Shown: positions 8,374-18,251 of the stretch, in pieces | How positions within the stretch are numbered: the first letter of the stretch is position 1 | Layout of the letters: every line of letters begins with the position of its first letter | Origin: Pseudomonas marginalis | GTDB lineage: Bacteria; Pseudomonadota; Gammaproteobacteria; Pseudomonadales; Pseudomonadaceae | DNA: 64,000 nt | NCBI RefSeq assembly: GCF_001645105.1 | Contig: NZ_LKEG01000015.1 | Span: 1-64,000, forward strand | Reading direction: 5' to 3' | Program-made: the position numbers and the translations under genes | The notes under the pieces: model-generated | Database searches by the model: none | What the model was told of the DNA's origin: nothing | Seen by the model: the letters and a program-made list of their open reading frames with translations, nothing else

Positions 8374-9519
8374 TCAAACCTGTGCGATCCATTTGCGATG
8401 CGTATGAATCGACATCAAAACCCCAAACGCTGACAGCAATGTCACCAGCGAAGTTCCGCCGTAGCTAATGAACGGCAACGGCACCCCCACCACCGGCAGC
8501 AGGCCACTGACCATACCGATGTTGACGAAAACGTAAACAAAAAACGTCATGGTCAGCGCGCCGGCCAGCAATTTGCCGAACAGCGTCTGCGCCTGCGCAG
8601 TGATCACCAGGCCGCGACCGATCAGCAGTAAATAGATCAGCAACAGCGCGCAAATGCCTACCAGGCCGAACTCTTCGCCCAATACCGCGATAATGAAGTC
8701 GGTGTGGCTCTCGGGCAAAAAGTCCAGGTGCGACTGGGTGCCCAGTAACCAACCTTTACCAAATACGCCGCCGGAACCGATGGCCGCCTTCGACTGGATG
8801 ATGTTCCAGCCGGTGCCCAGCGGGTCGCTTTCGGGGTCGAGGAAGGTCAGGATCCGCTGCTTCTGGTAGTCGTGCATAAAGAAGAACCACATGGCCACGG
8901 CCACGGGCACGGCGGCGGCCAGCACGCTGAGGATCCAGCGCCAGCGCAAGCCGCCCATGAACAGCACGAACGCACCGCCGGCCAGGATCAGCAGCGAGGT
9001 ACCGAGGTCCGGCTGGCGCACGATGAGGATAAACGGCACGCCGATCAGGATCAGGCTGATCCCCACGTGCTTGAGCTGCGGTGGCAAGGTGCGTTTGGAC
9101 AAGTACCAGGCGATGGTCGCCGGCATCAGAATCTTCATGAATTCCGACGGCTGGAAGCGAATCACCCCCGGAATGTTGATCCAGCGGGTCGCGCCCATGG
9201 CGTTGTGGCCCATCACGTCCACGACCACCAGCAGTAACACGCCCGCTACATAACCGAGCGGCACCCAGCGCGCCATGAAGCGCGGCTCCAGCTGGGCGAT
9301 CACCACCATCGACAGCAGCCCAAGGCCGAACGACGACGCTTGCTTGATCAGTAGGTCCCAGTTCTTGCCACTGGCCGAATACAACACGAACAGGCTGCCG
9401 GCCGCCAGGGTCAGCAGCAGGATCAGCAACGGGCCGTCAATGTGCATGCGCTGCAACAACGTCGCGCGGCGACGCATCACGTCCTCACTGGAGAGGATGC
9501 GGTCAAAATTACTCTTCAC
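8374..9519 (-). CDS. rodA: Rod-shape peptidoglycan glycosyltransferase RodA
   Basis: A SEDS-family integral membrane polymerase that works with PBP2 in the elongasome. About ten hydrophobic segments are visible, and the SEDS signature PVVGVPLPFISYGGTSLVTLL lies near the C-terminus. Two starts are plausible: GTG at 9519 (381 residues, overlapping pbpA by 11 bases) and ATG at 9477 (367 residues, GAGG five bases upstream). The 367-residue form matches the length I recall for P. aeruginosa RodA. The longer form is listed because its SNFDRILSSEDV segment reads like conserved coding sequence. Confidence 0.93.
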   Translation of the reverse strand: MKSNFDRILSSEDVMRRRATLLQRMHIDGPLLILLLTLAAGSLFVLYSASGKNWDLLIKQASSFGLGLLSMVVIAQLEPRFMARWVPLGYVAGVLLLVVVDVMGHNAMGATRWINIPGVIRFQPSEFMKILMPATIAWYLSKRTLPPQLKHVGISLILIGVPFILIVRQPDLGTSLLILAGGAFVLFMGGLRWRWILSVLAAAVPVAVAMWFFFMHDYQKQRILTFLDPESDPLGTGWNIIQSKAAIGSGGVFGKGWLLGTQSHLDFLPESHTDFIIAVLGEEFGLVGICALLLIYLLLIGRGLVITAQAQTLFGKLLAGALTMTFFVYVFVNIGMVSGLLPVVGVPLPFISYGGTSLVTLLSAFGVLMSIHTHRKWIAQV

Positions 9520-11407
9520 TGGCCGTAACCTCGGTGCTTGAAGGGGGGCCGCCATATTCGGGCTTGAGCCTGCCGTCGTCGGCCAACAGCCAGGCGTCCA
9601 TCACTTGGCGCACCACGGGCGCGGCGACGCCGGAACCGGACTCGCCGTTCTCGACCATCACCGCCACCACGATCTTCGGGTCGTCCGCCGGCGCAAAACC
9701 GACGAACAGGGCATGGTCGCGGTGACGTTCCTGGACCTTGGAGCGGTCGTATTTTTCGCCCTGCTTGATTGCCACCACCTGGGCGGTACCGCTCTTGCCG
9801 GCGATACGGTATTGCGCGCCGATCGCCGCCTTGCGCGCGGTACCACGGGCGCCGTGCATGACTTGCTGCATGCCGTGGTTGACCTTGGTCCAGTCGGACG
9901 GGTCGCGCAGCACGATGTCCGGGATCGGGTTTTCATCCAGAGGCTTTTCGCCTTCGATGGTCCTGGCCAGGTGCGGGCGGTTCCAGATGCCTTTGTTGGC
10001 CACCAGCGCGGTAGCCTGGGCCAGCTGCAACGGTGTTGCCTGCATATAGCCCTGGCCGATGCCGAGGATCAGCGTTTCGCCTGGGAACCAGGCTTGGCGA
10101 CGGGTCGCGCGCTTCCACTCCCGCGACGGCATCAGGCCTGGGGATTCTTCGAACATGTCCAGGGAGACTTTCTGGCCGAGGCCGAACTTACCCATGTAGG
10201 CGGACAAACGGTCGATACCCAGCTTATGGGCCAGGTCGTAAAAATAGGTGTCGTTGGAGCGCATGATCGCGGTGTCCAAATCGACATAGCCGTCACCGGT
10301 GCGGTTCCAGTTACGGTATTTGTGATCGTAGTTGGGCAGCATGTAGTAGCCCGGGTCGAACACGCGGCTGGAGGCCGTGACCACCCCTGCGTCCAACCCC
10401 GCAATTGCCACCGCCGGTTTGATCGTCGACCCCGGCGGATACAGGCCGCGCAGTACGCGGTTGAACAACGGGCGGTCGATGGAATCGCGCAACTCGGCGT
10501 AAGCCTTGAAGCTGATGCCCGTGACAAACAGGTTGGGGTCAAAGCTTGGCTGGCTGACCATCGCCAGCACTTCGCCGGTCTTCGGGTCCAGCGCGACCAC
10601 CGCACCCCGTCGCCCGCCCAACGCCATCTCGGCCGCTTCCTGCAGCTTGATGTCCAGGCTCAACACGATGTCCTTGCCCGGTACCGGGTCGGTACGCTTG
10701 AGCACCCGCAGCACGCGGCCGCGGGCGTTGGTCTCGACTTCCTCGTAACCCACCTGGCCGTGCAGCTCGGGCTCGTAGAAACGCTCGATGCCGGTTTTGC
10801 CGATGTGGTGGGTGCCGCTGTAATTGACCGGGTCGAGGGTTTTCAGCTCTTTCTCGTTGATCCGCCCCATGTAGCCGACGGAGTGGGCAAAGTGCGGCCC
10901 TTGTGGGTAATGCCGTACCAACTGCGCCACCACTTCCACGCCCGGCAGACGGAACTGGTTCACCGCGATCCGCGCGATCTGCTCTTCGGTCAGCTCAAAC
11001 AGGATGGGCACCGGTTCGAAAGGTCGGCGCCCCTGCTTCATGCGTTTTTCGAAGATCACCCGGTCTTCCGGCGTCAGTTGCAGCACCTCGACGATCACGT
11101 CGAGGACCTGCGCCCAGTCGCCGGAGCGCTCGCGGGTCATGCTCAGGCTGAAGCTGGGCCGGTTATCCGCGACCACCACGCCATTACGGTCGAAAATCAG
11201 CCCACGGGTGGGCGGGATCGGCTGCACATGCACCCGGTTGTTTTCGGACAGCGTGGAGTGATAGTCGTACTGGATCACCTGCAGGAAATACAGGCGCGCA
11301 ATCAACACCCCGATCAACCCCACCACCAAAAAAGCACCGAACACGACCCGAGCGCGTACCAGACGTGCGTCTTTCTCGTGGTCCTTGATGCGGATCGGTT
11401 GGGTCAT
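9509..11407 (-). CDS. mrdA: Penicillin-binding protein 2
   Basis: A 632-residue class B PBP, the transpeptidase partner of RodA in side-wall elongation. One N-terminal membrane segment (VFGAFLVVGLIGVLIARLYFL) is followed by a dimerisation domain (PTRGLIFDRNGVVVADN) and a transpeptidase domain. The active-site Ser327 and Lys330 lie in PGSTIKP; SND (MRSNDTYFY) and KSGTAQV complete the penicillin-binding motifs. It overlaps rodA and is the second gene after rlmH. Confidence 0.97.
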   Translation of the reverse strand: MTQPIRIKDHEKDARLVRARVVFGAFLVVGLIGVLIARLYFLQVIQYDYHSTLSENNRVHVQPIPPTRGLIFDRNGVVVADNRPSFSLSMTRERSGDWAQVLDVIVEVLQLTPEDRVIFEKRMKQGRRPFEPVPILFELTEEQIARIAVNQFRLPGVEVVAQLVRHYPQGPHFAHSVGYMGRINEKELKTLDPVNYSGTHHIGKTGIERFYEPELHGQVGYEEVETNARGRVLRVLKRTDPVPGKDIVLSLDIKLQEAAEMALGGRRGAVVALDPKTGEVLAMVSQPSFDPNLFVTGISFKAYAELRDSIDRPLFNRVLRGLYPPGSTIKPAVAIAGLDAGVVTASSRVFDPGYYMLPNYDHKYRNWNRTGDGYVDLDTAIMRSNDTYFYDLAHKLGIDRLSAYMGKFGLGQKVSLDMFEESPGLMPSREWKRATRRQAWFPGETLILGIGQGYMQATPLQLAQATALVANKGIWNRPHLARTIEGEKPLDENPIPDIVLRDPSDWTKVNHGMQQVMHGARGTARKAAIGAQYRIAGKSGTAQVVAIKQGEKYDRSKVQERHRDHALFVGFAPADDPKIVVAVMVENGESGSGVAAPVVRQVMDAWLLADDGRLKPEYGGPPSSTEVTASEE

Positions 11408-11422
11408 CGGGAGGGGCGCAGA

Positions 11423-11890
11423 TTATTTGTGGTAAGGGTGCCCGGACAGCACTGTCCAGGCGCGATACAGCTGTTCACCGATCAGGATCCTTACCAACGG
11501 GTGCGGCAGCGTCAGCGCCGACAGCGACCAACGCTGGTCCGCCCGCGCACAGACTTCCGGCGCCAGGCCTTCGGGGCCGCCGACCATGAAGTTGACCGTA
11601 CGCGAATCCAGGCGCCAGCGATCCAGCTCCACCGCCAGTTGCTCGGTGCTCCAGGGCTTGCCGTGCACTTCAAGGGTGACGATGCGCTCGTTAGGGCCGA
11701 CCTTGGCCAGCATGGCTTCGCCTTCCTGACGGATGAAGCGCGCCACGTCGGCATTCTTGCCCCGGGTATTGAGCGGTATTTCCACCAGTTCAAGCGAAAG
11801 CTCAGCGGGCAGACGCTTGGCATACTCGTGCCAGCCTTCTTCCACCCACTTGGGCATGCGTGAACCGACAGCGATCAGACGCAGGCGCAA
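11423..11890 (-). CDS. rlmH: 23S rRNA (pseudouridine1915-N3)-methyltransferase RlmH
   Basis: A 155-residue SPOUT methyltransferase that modifies pseudouridine 1915 in helix 69 of the large subunit. The conserved glycine-rich cofactor loop is [13 protein letters not shown], and the C-terminal [21 protein letters not shown] is nearly invariant. The start is TTG ([19 protein letters not shown] follows). It sits ten bases after rsfS, another factor acting on the 50S subunit. Confidence 0.97.
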
Positions 11891-11899
11891 AGCCGTTCC

Positions 11900-12394
11900 T
11901 TATTCCTGGTCTTTGTTGAGCTTGTCGAAGTGCGCGTGGCCCACTTCCGGGCTGTGGTGCTTGCCATCGGCGGCACGGCTCTGCTCGGCGCCTTTCCACA
12001 GACGCTCCAGGTCATAGAACTGGCGAGCGTTGGAAGTCATCATGTGAACGATCAAGTCGTCCATGTCCAGCAGCACCCAGTCGCTGTCGCCCTTGCCTTC
12101 TTCACCCAGCGGCTTCACGCCTTGGGCTTTGACGGCTTCGCGGACCTTGTCGAGCATCGCGCCGATCTGGCGGTTCGAGGTACCGGTGGCGATGATCATG
12201 TAGTCGGTGATGCTCTGCTTGTCGCGCACGTCCAGCACCTGGATGTCCTGGGCCTTCACGTCTTCCAGGGCCGCCACGGCGACTTTTACCAGCTCTTCGC
12301 CAGCCAGCTCAGGGCCAACATGGGCTTCAACTGGCAGCGGGGCGCTTTTGAAGGTGCCTTTGCGCTTAACTTTGCTTACGTCTTTGTTCGTCAT
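11900..12394 (-). CDS. rsfS: Ribosome silencing factor RsfS
   Basis: A 164-residue member of the RsfS/Iojap family, which binds uL14 on the 50S subunit and blocks subunit joining under starvation. The core is ALEDVKAQDIQVLDVRDKQ, DYMIIATGTSNRQ and the DWVLLDMDDLIVHMM segment. A lysine-rich N-terminal extension (about 30 residues) precedes the core, and a charged tail (HHSPEVGHAHFDKLNKDQE) follows. The ATG at 12394 is the only good upstream start. Confidence 0.95.
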   Translation of the reverse strand: MTNKDVSKVKRKGTFKSAPLPVEAHVGPELAGEELVKVAVAALEDVKAQDIQVLDVRDKQSITDYMIIATGTSNRQIGAMLDKVREAVKAQGVKPLGEEGKGDSDWVLLDMDDLIVHMMTSNARQFYDLERLWKGAEQSRAADGKHHSPEVGHAHFDKLNKDQE

Positions 12395-12463
12395 ATAAAA
12401 CTCGTTTTGCTCGTATGTTCGGGCGCTCGCTGTACGACGGTGCGTACGTTCAAGCGCGCCTTT

Positions 12464-13108
12464 TCAGTTCGACGCACGGTAAAGCCCGTGCGCATCGATG
12501 TAGGCCAGGACCGCGTCAGGCACCAGGAAACGTACCGACTTCCCGCTGGCCAGCAGTTGACGGATCTGGGTGGCGGACACCGCAAGCGGGGTCTGCCAGA
12601 CGAATGCAATATTCCCGTTCGGCCCGGTCAGGGCCAAGGGGTCACTTACCGACCGCGCGGCCAGCAGGTTGCGCAAGGCATCCGGCGGTTCGCTGTCGGC
12701 ATCCGGGCGTTGCAAAACCAGGATGTGGCAATGCTGGAGGAGTTCCTCCCAGCGATGCCAAGAGGGCAGGCCGCAAAATGCGTCCCAGCCCAAAAGCAGA
12801 AACAACTGGTCATCCGCGGCCAACTCGGCGCGCATCAGCTCCAGGGTGTCAACAGTGTAGGACGGTTTATCGCGCTTGAGCTCGCGGTCGTCCACCACCA
12901 GCGGTGCGATGCCCTGCACCGCCAACCGCACCATTTCCAGGCGCTGCTGCGGCGACACCTGCGGTGTATCGCGATGGGGCGGCCGGGCGTTGGGCATCAC
13001 GCGCAACTCATCCAGCGCGAGGGCATCCGCGACTTCCAGGGCACTGCGCAAATGGCCGATGTGCACGGGGTCGAAGGTACCGCCGAGCAGCCCGATGCGT
13101 TTAGCCAT
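12464..13108 (-). CDS. nadD: Nicotinate-nucleotide adenylyltransferase
   Basis: Forms nicotinate adenine dinucleotide from nicotinate mononucleotide and ATP in NAD synthesis; 214 residues. The nucleotidyltransferase motif [13 protein letters not shown] and the second motif [12 protein letters not shown] are present. The ATG at 13108 overlaps the proA stop (TGATG); a TTG three bases earlier is also in frame. This is the usual pseudomonad order proA-nadD-rsfS-rlmH. Confidence 0.96.
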   Translation of the reverse strand: MAKRIGLLGGTFDPVHIGHLRSALEVADALALDELRVMPNARPPHRDTPQVSPQQRLEMVRLAVQGIAPLVVDDRELKRDKPSYTVDTLELMRAELAADDQLFLLLGWDAFCGLPSWHRWEELLQHCHILVLQRPDADSEPPDALRNLLAARSVSDPLALTGPNGNIAFVWQTPLAVSATQIRQLLASGKSVRFLVPDAVLAYIDAHGLYRASN

Positions 13109-14373
13109 CAAGTGCGCACATGACCGTCGCCGAACACCACGTACTTCTCGCTGGTCAGGCCTTCCAGGCCAACCGGGCCGCGTGCGTGGAGCTTGTCGGT
13201 GGAAATACCGATCTCCGCGCCCAGGCCATACTCGAAGCCGTCGGCAAAACGCGTGGAGGCGTTGATCATCACCGAAGCGGAATCCACTTCGTTGAGGAAG
13301 CGCCGCGCATCGCTGAAATGCTCGGAAACGATGGCGTCAGTGTGCTTGGAGCCATAGGTGTTGATGTGTTCGATGGCCTCGTCCAGGTCGTCGACAATCT
13401 TGATCGACAGGATCGGTGCCGTGTATTCGGTGTACCAGTCCAGCTCGGTCGCCTCGATCACGTCCGCCCCCAGCAGCGCACGGGTGCGCTCGCAACCCCG
13501 CAGTTCCACGCCCTTGTCGCGGTAGATGGCAGCCAGCGGCGGCAGCACGCGATCGGCAATGCCGACGTGCACCAGCAGGGTTTCCATGGTGTTGCACGGG
13601 GCGTAGCGGTGGGTCTTGGCGTTGTCGGCGATGCGGATCGCCTTGTCGATATCGGCGGCAATGTCGATGAACACGTGGCATACACCGTCCAGGTGCTTGA
13701 TAACCGGCACCTTGGCATCACGGCTGACGCGTTCGATCAGGCTCTTGCCACCGCGCGGCACGATCACGTCGACGAATTCCGGCATGGTGATCAGCGCACC
13801 CACGGCGGCGCGGTCGGTGGTTTCAACTACTTGCACCACTTCGGCAGGCAACTCGGCCACGGCCAGGCCCTGTTGAATGCAGGCGGCGATGGCACGGTTG
13901 GAATTGATCGCCTCGGAACCGCCACGCAGGATGGTGGCGTTACCGGACTTGAGGCACAGGCTCGCGGCGTCGATGGTCACGTTCGGACGCGACTCGTAAA
14001 TGATGCCGATCACGCCCAGGGGCACGCGCATCTTGCCGACCTGAATGCCGGACGGCAGGTAACGCATGTCGCGGATTTCACCGATGGGGTCAGGCAGCTT
14101 GGCCACCTGACGCAGGCCTTCGATCATGTCGTCGATGCGTGCCGGGGTCAGCGCCAGGCGGTCCAGCAAGGCCGGCTCCAGGCCATTGGCGCGGCCGTTG
14201 GCCAGGTCCTGTTCGTTGGCGGCGGTGAGCTCGGAGCGCGAAGCATCCAGAGCGTCGGCGGCGGCCAGCAAGGCACGGTTCTTCTGCGCGGTGCTCGCAC
14301 GGGCGATCAACCGCGAGGCCTGACGGGCAGCGCGACCCAGGCGGGTCATGTAGTCAAGAACGGACTCAGTCAT
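13108..14373 (-). CDS. proA: Gamma-glutamyl phosphate reductase
   Basis: A 421-residue ALDH-fold enzyme that reduces gamma-glutamyl phosphate to the semialdehyde, the second step of proline synthesis. Diagnostic stretches are [31 protein letters not shown] and [14 protein letters not shown], which carries the catalytic Cys. It is the first gene of the minus-strand proA-nadD-rsfS-rlmH-pbpA-rodA-mltB-rlpA run; 175 bases separate it from the divergent glycosylase gene. Confidence 0.97.
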   Translation of the reverse strand: MTESVLDYMTRLGRAARQASRLIARASTAQKNRALLAAADALDASRSELTAANEQDLANGRANGLEPALLDRLALTPARIDDMIEGLRQVAKLPDPIGEIRDMRYLPSGIQVGKMRVPLGVIGIIYESRPNVTIDAASLCLKSGNATILRGGSEAINSNRAIAACIQQGLAVAELPAEVVQVVETTDRAAVGALITMPEFVDVIVPRGGKSLIERVSRDAKVPVIKHLDGVCHVFIDIAADIDKAIRIADNAKTHRYAPCNTMETLLVHVGIADRVLPPLAAIYRDKGVELRGCERTRALLGADVIEATELDWYTEYTAPILSIKIVDDLDEAIEHINTYGSKHTDAIVSEHFSDARRFLNEVDSASVMINASTRFADGFEYGLGAEIGISTDKLHARGPVGLEGLTSEKYVVFGDGHVRT

Positions 14374-14548
14374 GGTCAGGGAGTCTTGGCAAAGAGGAAA
14401 GCGGCAGATTATAGCTGTGACGCCGCCCGACTGACAGCGGTGAGGGGCGGATGGTCGAAATGAACTGTAAAAACCTGGGGTTCAGCGGTAATTAAGGTGG
14501 GAGTTGTTATGATTCGGTCACATTTAGCCGTATTTACCCCTGACCGCC

Positions 14549-15232
14549 ATGCCCAGCTCATCGCCCCAACGCCCCGCCAGCGCCCTGCCCGACCGCTTCT
14601 TCGACCGGGACGCGCAAATCCTGGCGCAAGCATTGCTCGGAAAAGTCATACGCCATCGTGTCGGCGAAATCTGGCTTTCGGCGCGAATTATTGAAACCGA
14701 AGCGTATTACGTGGCCGAAAAAGGCAGTCACGCTTCATTGGGCTACACAGAAAAGCGTAAGGCTTTGTTTCTGGATGGTGGCCATATCTACATGTACTAC
14801 GCCCGTGGCGGCGACTCCCTGAACTTCAGCTCCCATGGGCCGGGCAATGCCGTGCTGATCAAATCAGCGTATCCATGGGTCGACGACGTGTCCGGCCCGG
14901 CCAGCCTGGCGCAGATGTTGCTGAACAACCCGAACGCCGACGGCAGCCCGCGCGCCGCGCAAAAGCTGTGCGCAGGCCAGACACTGCTGTGCAAAGCCCT
15001 GGGGTTGAAGGTACCGATGTGGGACGCCAAGCGCTTCGATCAGGCGTTGCTCTACGTTGAAGACGTGGGCCAGACCCCGACGCAGATCATACAAACCACC
15101 CGCCTGGGCATCCCCAGCGGCCGCGATGAACACCTGATGTACCGCTTCGTCGATGCAGGCTATGCGCCATATTGCACACGGAACCCGCTGCGCCGGGGTC
15201 AGGTCGAAGGCCGCGACTACGTTTTGATTTGA
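14549..15232 (+). CDS. DNA-3-methyladenine glycosylase (AAG/MPG family)
   Basis: A 227-residue base-excision repair enzyme resembling human AAG. Family segments are FFDRDAQILAQALLGK, RIIETEAYYVAEKGSHAS with the catalytic-region Glu, GGHIYMYYARGGDSLNF, and the C-terminal IPSGRDEHLMYRFVDA. It removes alkylated purines and hypoxanthine from DNA. It is transcribed divergently from proA, with the shared promoter region at 14374-14548. Confidence 0.93.
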   Translation: MPSSSPQRPASALPDRFFDRDAQILAQALLGKVIRHRVGEIWLSARIIETEAYYVAEKGSHASLGYTEKRKALFLDGGHIYMYYARGGDSLNFSSHGPGNAVLIKSAYPWVDDVSGPASLAQMLLNNPNADGSPRAAQKLCAGQTLLCKALGLKVPMWDAKRFDQALLYVEDVGQTPTQIIQTTRLGIPSGRDEHLMYRFVDAGYAPYCTRNPLRRGQVEGRDYVLI

Positions 15233-15296
15233 ATGGATCCAGACGGCTGCAACACAGCAGATCAAGTTATGTATTACATAGAGGGAGTGACGTTGT

Positions 15297-16613
15297 ATGG
15301 GCCAATGGCTCGATAGCATTACCGGCTGGCTGACCCTGAACCCCGAATGGCTGGCGGTCGCGGTGTTTATCGTCGCCTGTGTGGAGTGCCTGGCCATTGC
15401 CGGGCTGATCGTGCCGGGCACGGTTTTATTGTTTGCGATTGCGGCGCTGGCCGGCAGCGGCGCGCTGTCATTGAGCGAAACCCTGCTGGTGGGCTTCCTG
15501 GGGGGGCTACTCGGTGACGGGGTTTCCTATTACCTGGGCCGACATTTCCATCAAAACATCCGGCGCCTGCCCGGCCTGCGCCATCACCCCGAATGGATGA
15601 ACGGCGCTGAAACCTACTTCCACAAATACGGCATCGCCAGCCTGCTGGTCGGACGCTTCATCGGTCCGCTGCGCCCCATGCTGCCGATGGTGGCGGGGAT
15701 GTGCGACATGCCGTTTCCGCGCTTCGCGGTGGTGAGCATTGTGGCTGCGGCGGGCTGGTCGGCCGCCTATCTGCTACCGGGCTGGGCGACTGGTGCCGCC
15801 TTCCGCCTGCCGTTGCCCGAAGGTTTCTGGCCCGAGGCGGCGGTGGTGGCTGCGTGCCTTGCTGTGTTGATTGGGCTCAGCCTGAACAGCAGCTTGCGCG
15901 GCCATCGTCGCGCCACCTTGTGGGTCGGCTGCGCCAGCCTGACGTTGTTGATCGCCGTGTTTATCGGCTATCACTCGCTGGACAACTTTGACCAGGGCCT
16001 GAGCGCCCTCGTGCAGGAGCATCGTAGCCCGTGGCTCGACGAAGTCATGGTGCGGATCACCCAACTGGGTGAGTTCAAGAAAATGTTTTTCGCCAGCGCC
16101 GTGTTCACCGGCCTGCTGTTACTGGCGCGGCAATGGCGTCATGCCGTGTTCGTCGGCGCCACATTGGCCGGGTCTGCTGTCATCAATACGGGAACCAAGC
16201 TGTTTTTCGCCCGTGGCCGCCCGGAAATCCTTACAGACCCACTGACCAGCTTCAGCATGCCCAGCGGCCATGCGTCCGGCGCGTTCGCGTTTTTCCTGGC
16301 GTTGGCGGTATTGGCCGGTCGTGGACAACCCATCCGGCTGCGCCTGACCTGGATGCTGCTGGGCTGCATTCCCGCGGCGTTCATTGCGCTGTCGCGGGTC
16401 TATCTTGGCGCCCATTGGCCCACCGACATCCTGGCCGGCACGCTGCTGGCGATGACGGTGTGTGCGTTCAGCCTGGGCGCCAGCGAGTATCGAAGCCCGC
16501 TGCCGGCCATGTCGCAGAAGACCTGGTGGCTGCTGTTACCGGCGCTGATCGCGGTGCTGAGCTTCATCGCGCTCACCGGCACCCCTCACGCCCTGCTCCG
16601 ATATGCCTACTGA
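15297..16613 (+). CDS. DedA-PAP2 fusion membrane protein
   Basis: A 438-residue polytopic protein. Residues 1 to about 190 are a DedA/SNARE-associated domain (ECLAIAGLIVPGTVLLF, GDGVSYYLGRHFH, GRFIGPLRPMLPMVAG). Residues about 240-410 are a PAP2 phosphatase with all three motifs: KLFFARGRP, PSGH and SRVYLGAHWPTD. DedA proteins act in lipid-carrier flipping, and PAP2 enzymes can dephosphorylate undecaprenyl pyrophosphate or phosphatidate. The fusion would suit recycling of a lipid phosphate at the inner membrane; that coupling is inferred. Its stop overlaps the end of the convergent small gene. Confidence 0.93.
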   Translation: MGQWLDSITGWLTLNPEWLAVAVFIVACVECLAIAGLIVPGTVLLFAIAALAGSGALSLSETLLVGFLGGLLGDGVSYYLGRHFHQNIRRLPGLRHHPEWMNGAETYFHKYGIASLLVGRFIGPLRPMLPMVAGMCDMPFPRFAVVSIVAAAGWSAAYLLPGWATGAAFRLPLPEGFWPEAAVVAACLAVLIGLSLNSSLRGHRRATLWVGCASLTLLIAVFIGYHSLDNFDQGLSALVQEHRSPWLDEVMVRITQLGEFKKMFFASAVFTGLLLLARQWRHAVFVGATLAGSAVINTGTKLFFARGRPEILTDPLTSFSMPSGHASGAFAFFLALAVLAGRGQPIRLRLTWMLLGCIPAAFIALSRVYLGAHWPTDILAGTLLAMTVCAFSLGASEYRSPLPAMSQKTWWLLLPALIAVLSFIALTGTPHALLRYAY

Positions 16614-16822
16614 CCCTTGGCCGGGCCGATCCAACCGACGGAGGCGGCTCGGCGCTCAACGCAGCGTTCACGCCGCTCCAGCAACATCTCATCGGCAATT
16701 TCCGCCGCGCGCTCGGCGATGTACTCCGGGCCGCGGTTTGCCTCTTGCTGGATCAGTTGCGCGGTCACGCTGATGAGAAACCCGTCCCAGACCGCCTGCT
16801 CCGAGTGCGCTAGCCGAATCAT
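16607..16822 (-). CDS. Small conserved hypothetical protein
   Basis: A 71-residue charged protein without signal peptide or membrane segment (IRLAHSEQAVWDGFLISV, then RGPEYIAERAAEIADEML). The second ATG (16822) is preferred because AGGGG lies six bases before it; the first ATG at 16828 abuts the AGGGG. Its end overlaps the stop of the DedA-PAP2 gene by seven bases on the opposite strand. I do not recognise a function. Confidence 0.65.
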   Translation of the reverse strand: MIRLAHSEQAVWDGFLISVTAQLIQQEANRGPEYIAERAAEIADEMLLERRERCVERRAASVGWIGPAKGQ

Positions 16823-16922
16823 GTTCATCCCCTGACCCTGAGTGTGTGATCGGAGACTATTTCAGGCCCCGCGCACGGGACAACGAAGGAACGTCTGATA
16901 ACAACGCCGGATATTTCCGAAG

Positions 16923-17513
16923 TCAGTTGAACAGCTCACCCTGCAACTCATCCAGTAACATCTGGATCGCATCCAGCCGCTGCTGCGGGTCGTCGAGTTG
17001 CAGCAGGTCGATCTTGTCGGCCTCGGTGAAGGGCAGCAGATACGCCAGCTGGTTGCCCAAGGCTTGCTGCCCTTCGGCGCGGGCGTCCATGTCCAGCGAG
17101 GCCACCATCGGGTGCTCGGCCAATGCCTGCAGCAGCGCCAGCAGGTCGGCATCCTCTTCTTCCAGCGGCTGGTCCGGCAGGTCTTCGAGCCATTGCACGT
17201 CGGCCACCAGCAATTGGTCCTTCTGCACGCCGGCGTCACGTACCCGGAACCGGCGACCGCCTTCCACGCGAATGCCCAGCAGGCCGTTGTCCTGCTGCTT
17301 GAAGTCGCGAATCAGCGCTTCACAGCCGATCAGCGCGTAGCCGTCCGGGGCCATGCCTACCTCCTTGCCGTCGAGGATGCACACCACGCCGAAGCTTTCG
17401 CCTTTTTTCATGCAGCGGCTGATCATGTCCAAGTAGCGCGCCTCGAACAATTGCAGGTCGAGGGTGCAACCAGGGAACAGCACGGTATTGAGCGGGAACA
17501 GCGCCAGACTCAT
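16923..17513 (-). CDS. LON peptidase substrate-binding domain protein
   Basis: A 196-residue stand-alone Lon N-terminal (PUA-like) domain. The MSLALFPLNTVLFPGCTLDLQLFEARYLDMI opening contains the FPL..VLFPG and FE.RY signatures. The protease and AAA+ parts of Lon are absent, so it probably binds proteins rather than degrading them. It lies just downstream of lrgB (21 bases). Confidence 0.9.
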   Translation of the reverse strand: MSLALFPLNTVLFPGCTLDLQLFEARYLDMISRCMKKGESFGVVCILDGKEVGMAPDGYALIGCEALIRDFKQQDNGLLGIRVEGGRRFRVRDAGVQKDQLLVADVQWLEDLPDQPLEEEDADLLALLQALAEHPMVASLDMDARAEGQQALGNQLAYLLPFTEADKIDLLQLDDPQQRLDAIQMLLDELQGELFN

Positions 17514-17534
17514 AAAGGTTTCCTTAAACCCGGT

Positions 17535-18251
17535 TTAAACGATCACCGACACGGCCAGCGGCAGGAACACTGCCGTGGCCACGCCCATCAGACTCATGGC
17601 CAGCGCTGCAAAGGCGCCGCACTCTTCGCTTTCCTGCAAGGCCACCGAGGTGCCGACAGCATGGGCGGTCATGCCCAGCGCCATGCCGCGCGCTTCCGGG
17701 CTGTGCACGCCCAACCGTGACAAATACGCCGGGCCGATCATCGCACCCACCACCCCGGTGATCAGCACAAACACCGCCGCCAGCGCCGCCACACCCCCGA
17801 TCTGCTCGGCCACCAGCATGGCAATCGGCGAGGTCACCGACTTGGGCGCCATGGTCATCAGCATCATGTGTTCGGCGCCAAACCACCTACCCAGCACGAC
17901 ACAGAGCCCGGTAGCCAGCACCCCGCCTACCACCAGCGTAGTAAAAATCGGCCAGAACAATTGGCGGATGCGCCGCAGGTTCAAATAAAGCGGTACGGCC
18001 AGGGCCACCGTCGCCGGGCCCAGCAGGATGCCCATGATTTCGGTGCTCTTGCGGTACTCGGCGTAGCTCAGGCCACAGGTCAGCAACACGCCGATCACCA
18101 GCAGCATGGACACCAGCACCGGCTGCAGGAAGATCCAGCGGGTTTTCTCGAAACCTGCGAGTACCACTTGATAAGCGCCGAGGGTGATGCCGATGCCAAA
18201 CAACGGATGGTGGATCACCGCCGTCCACGCGCCCTGCCAGTCGAAGGTCAT
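17535..18251 (-). CDS. LrgB/CidB family membrane protein
   Basis: A 238-residue integral membrane protein with about seven hydrophobic stretches. GILLGPATVALAVPLYLN and MAPKSVTSPIAMLVAEQIGG are hallmarks of LrgB/YohK. The family is linked to control of murein hydrolase activity and export of small metabolites such as pyruvate. Its ATG overlaps the lrgA-like stop (ATGA), so the pair is translationally coupled. Confidence 0.93.
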   Translation of the reverse strand: MTFDWQGAWTAVIHHPLFGIGITLGAYQVVLAGFEKTRWIFLQPVLVSMLLVIGVLLTCGLSYAEYRKSTEIMGILLGPATVALAVPLYLNLRRIRQLFWPIFTTLVVGGVLATGLCVVLGRWFGAEHMMLMTMAPKSVTSPIAMLVAEQIGGVAALAAVFVLITGVVGAMIGPAYLSRLGVHSPEARGMALGMTAHAVGTSVALQESEECGAFAALAMSLMGVATAVFLPLAVSVIV

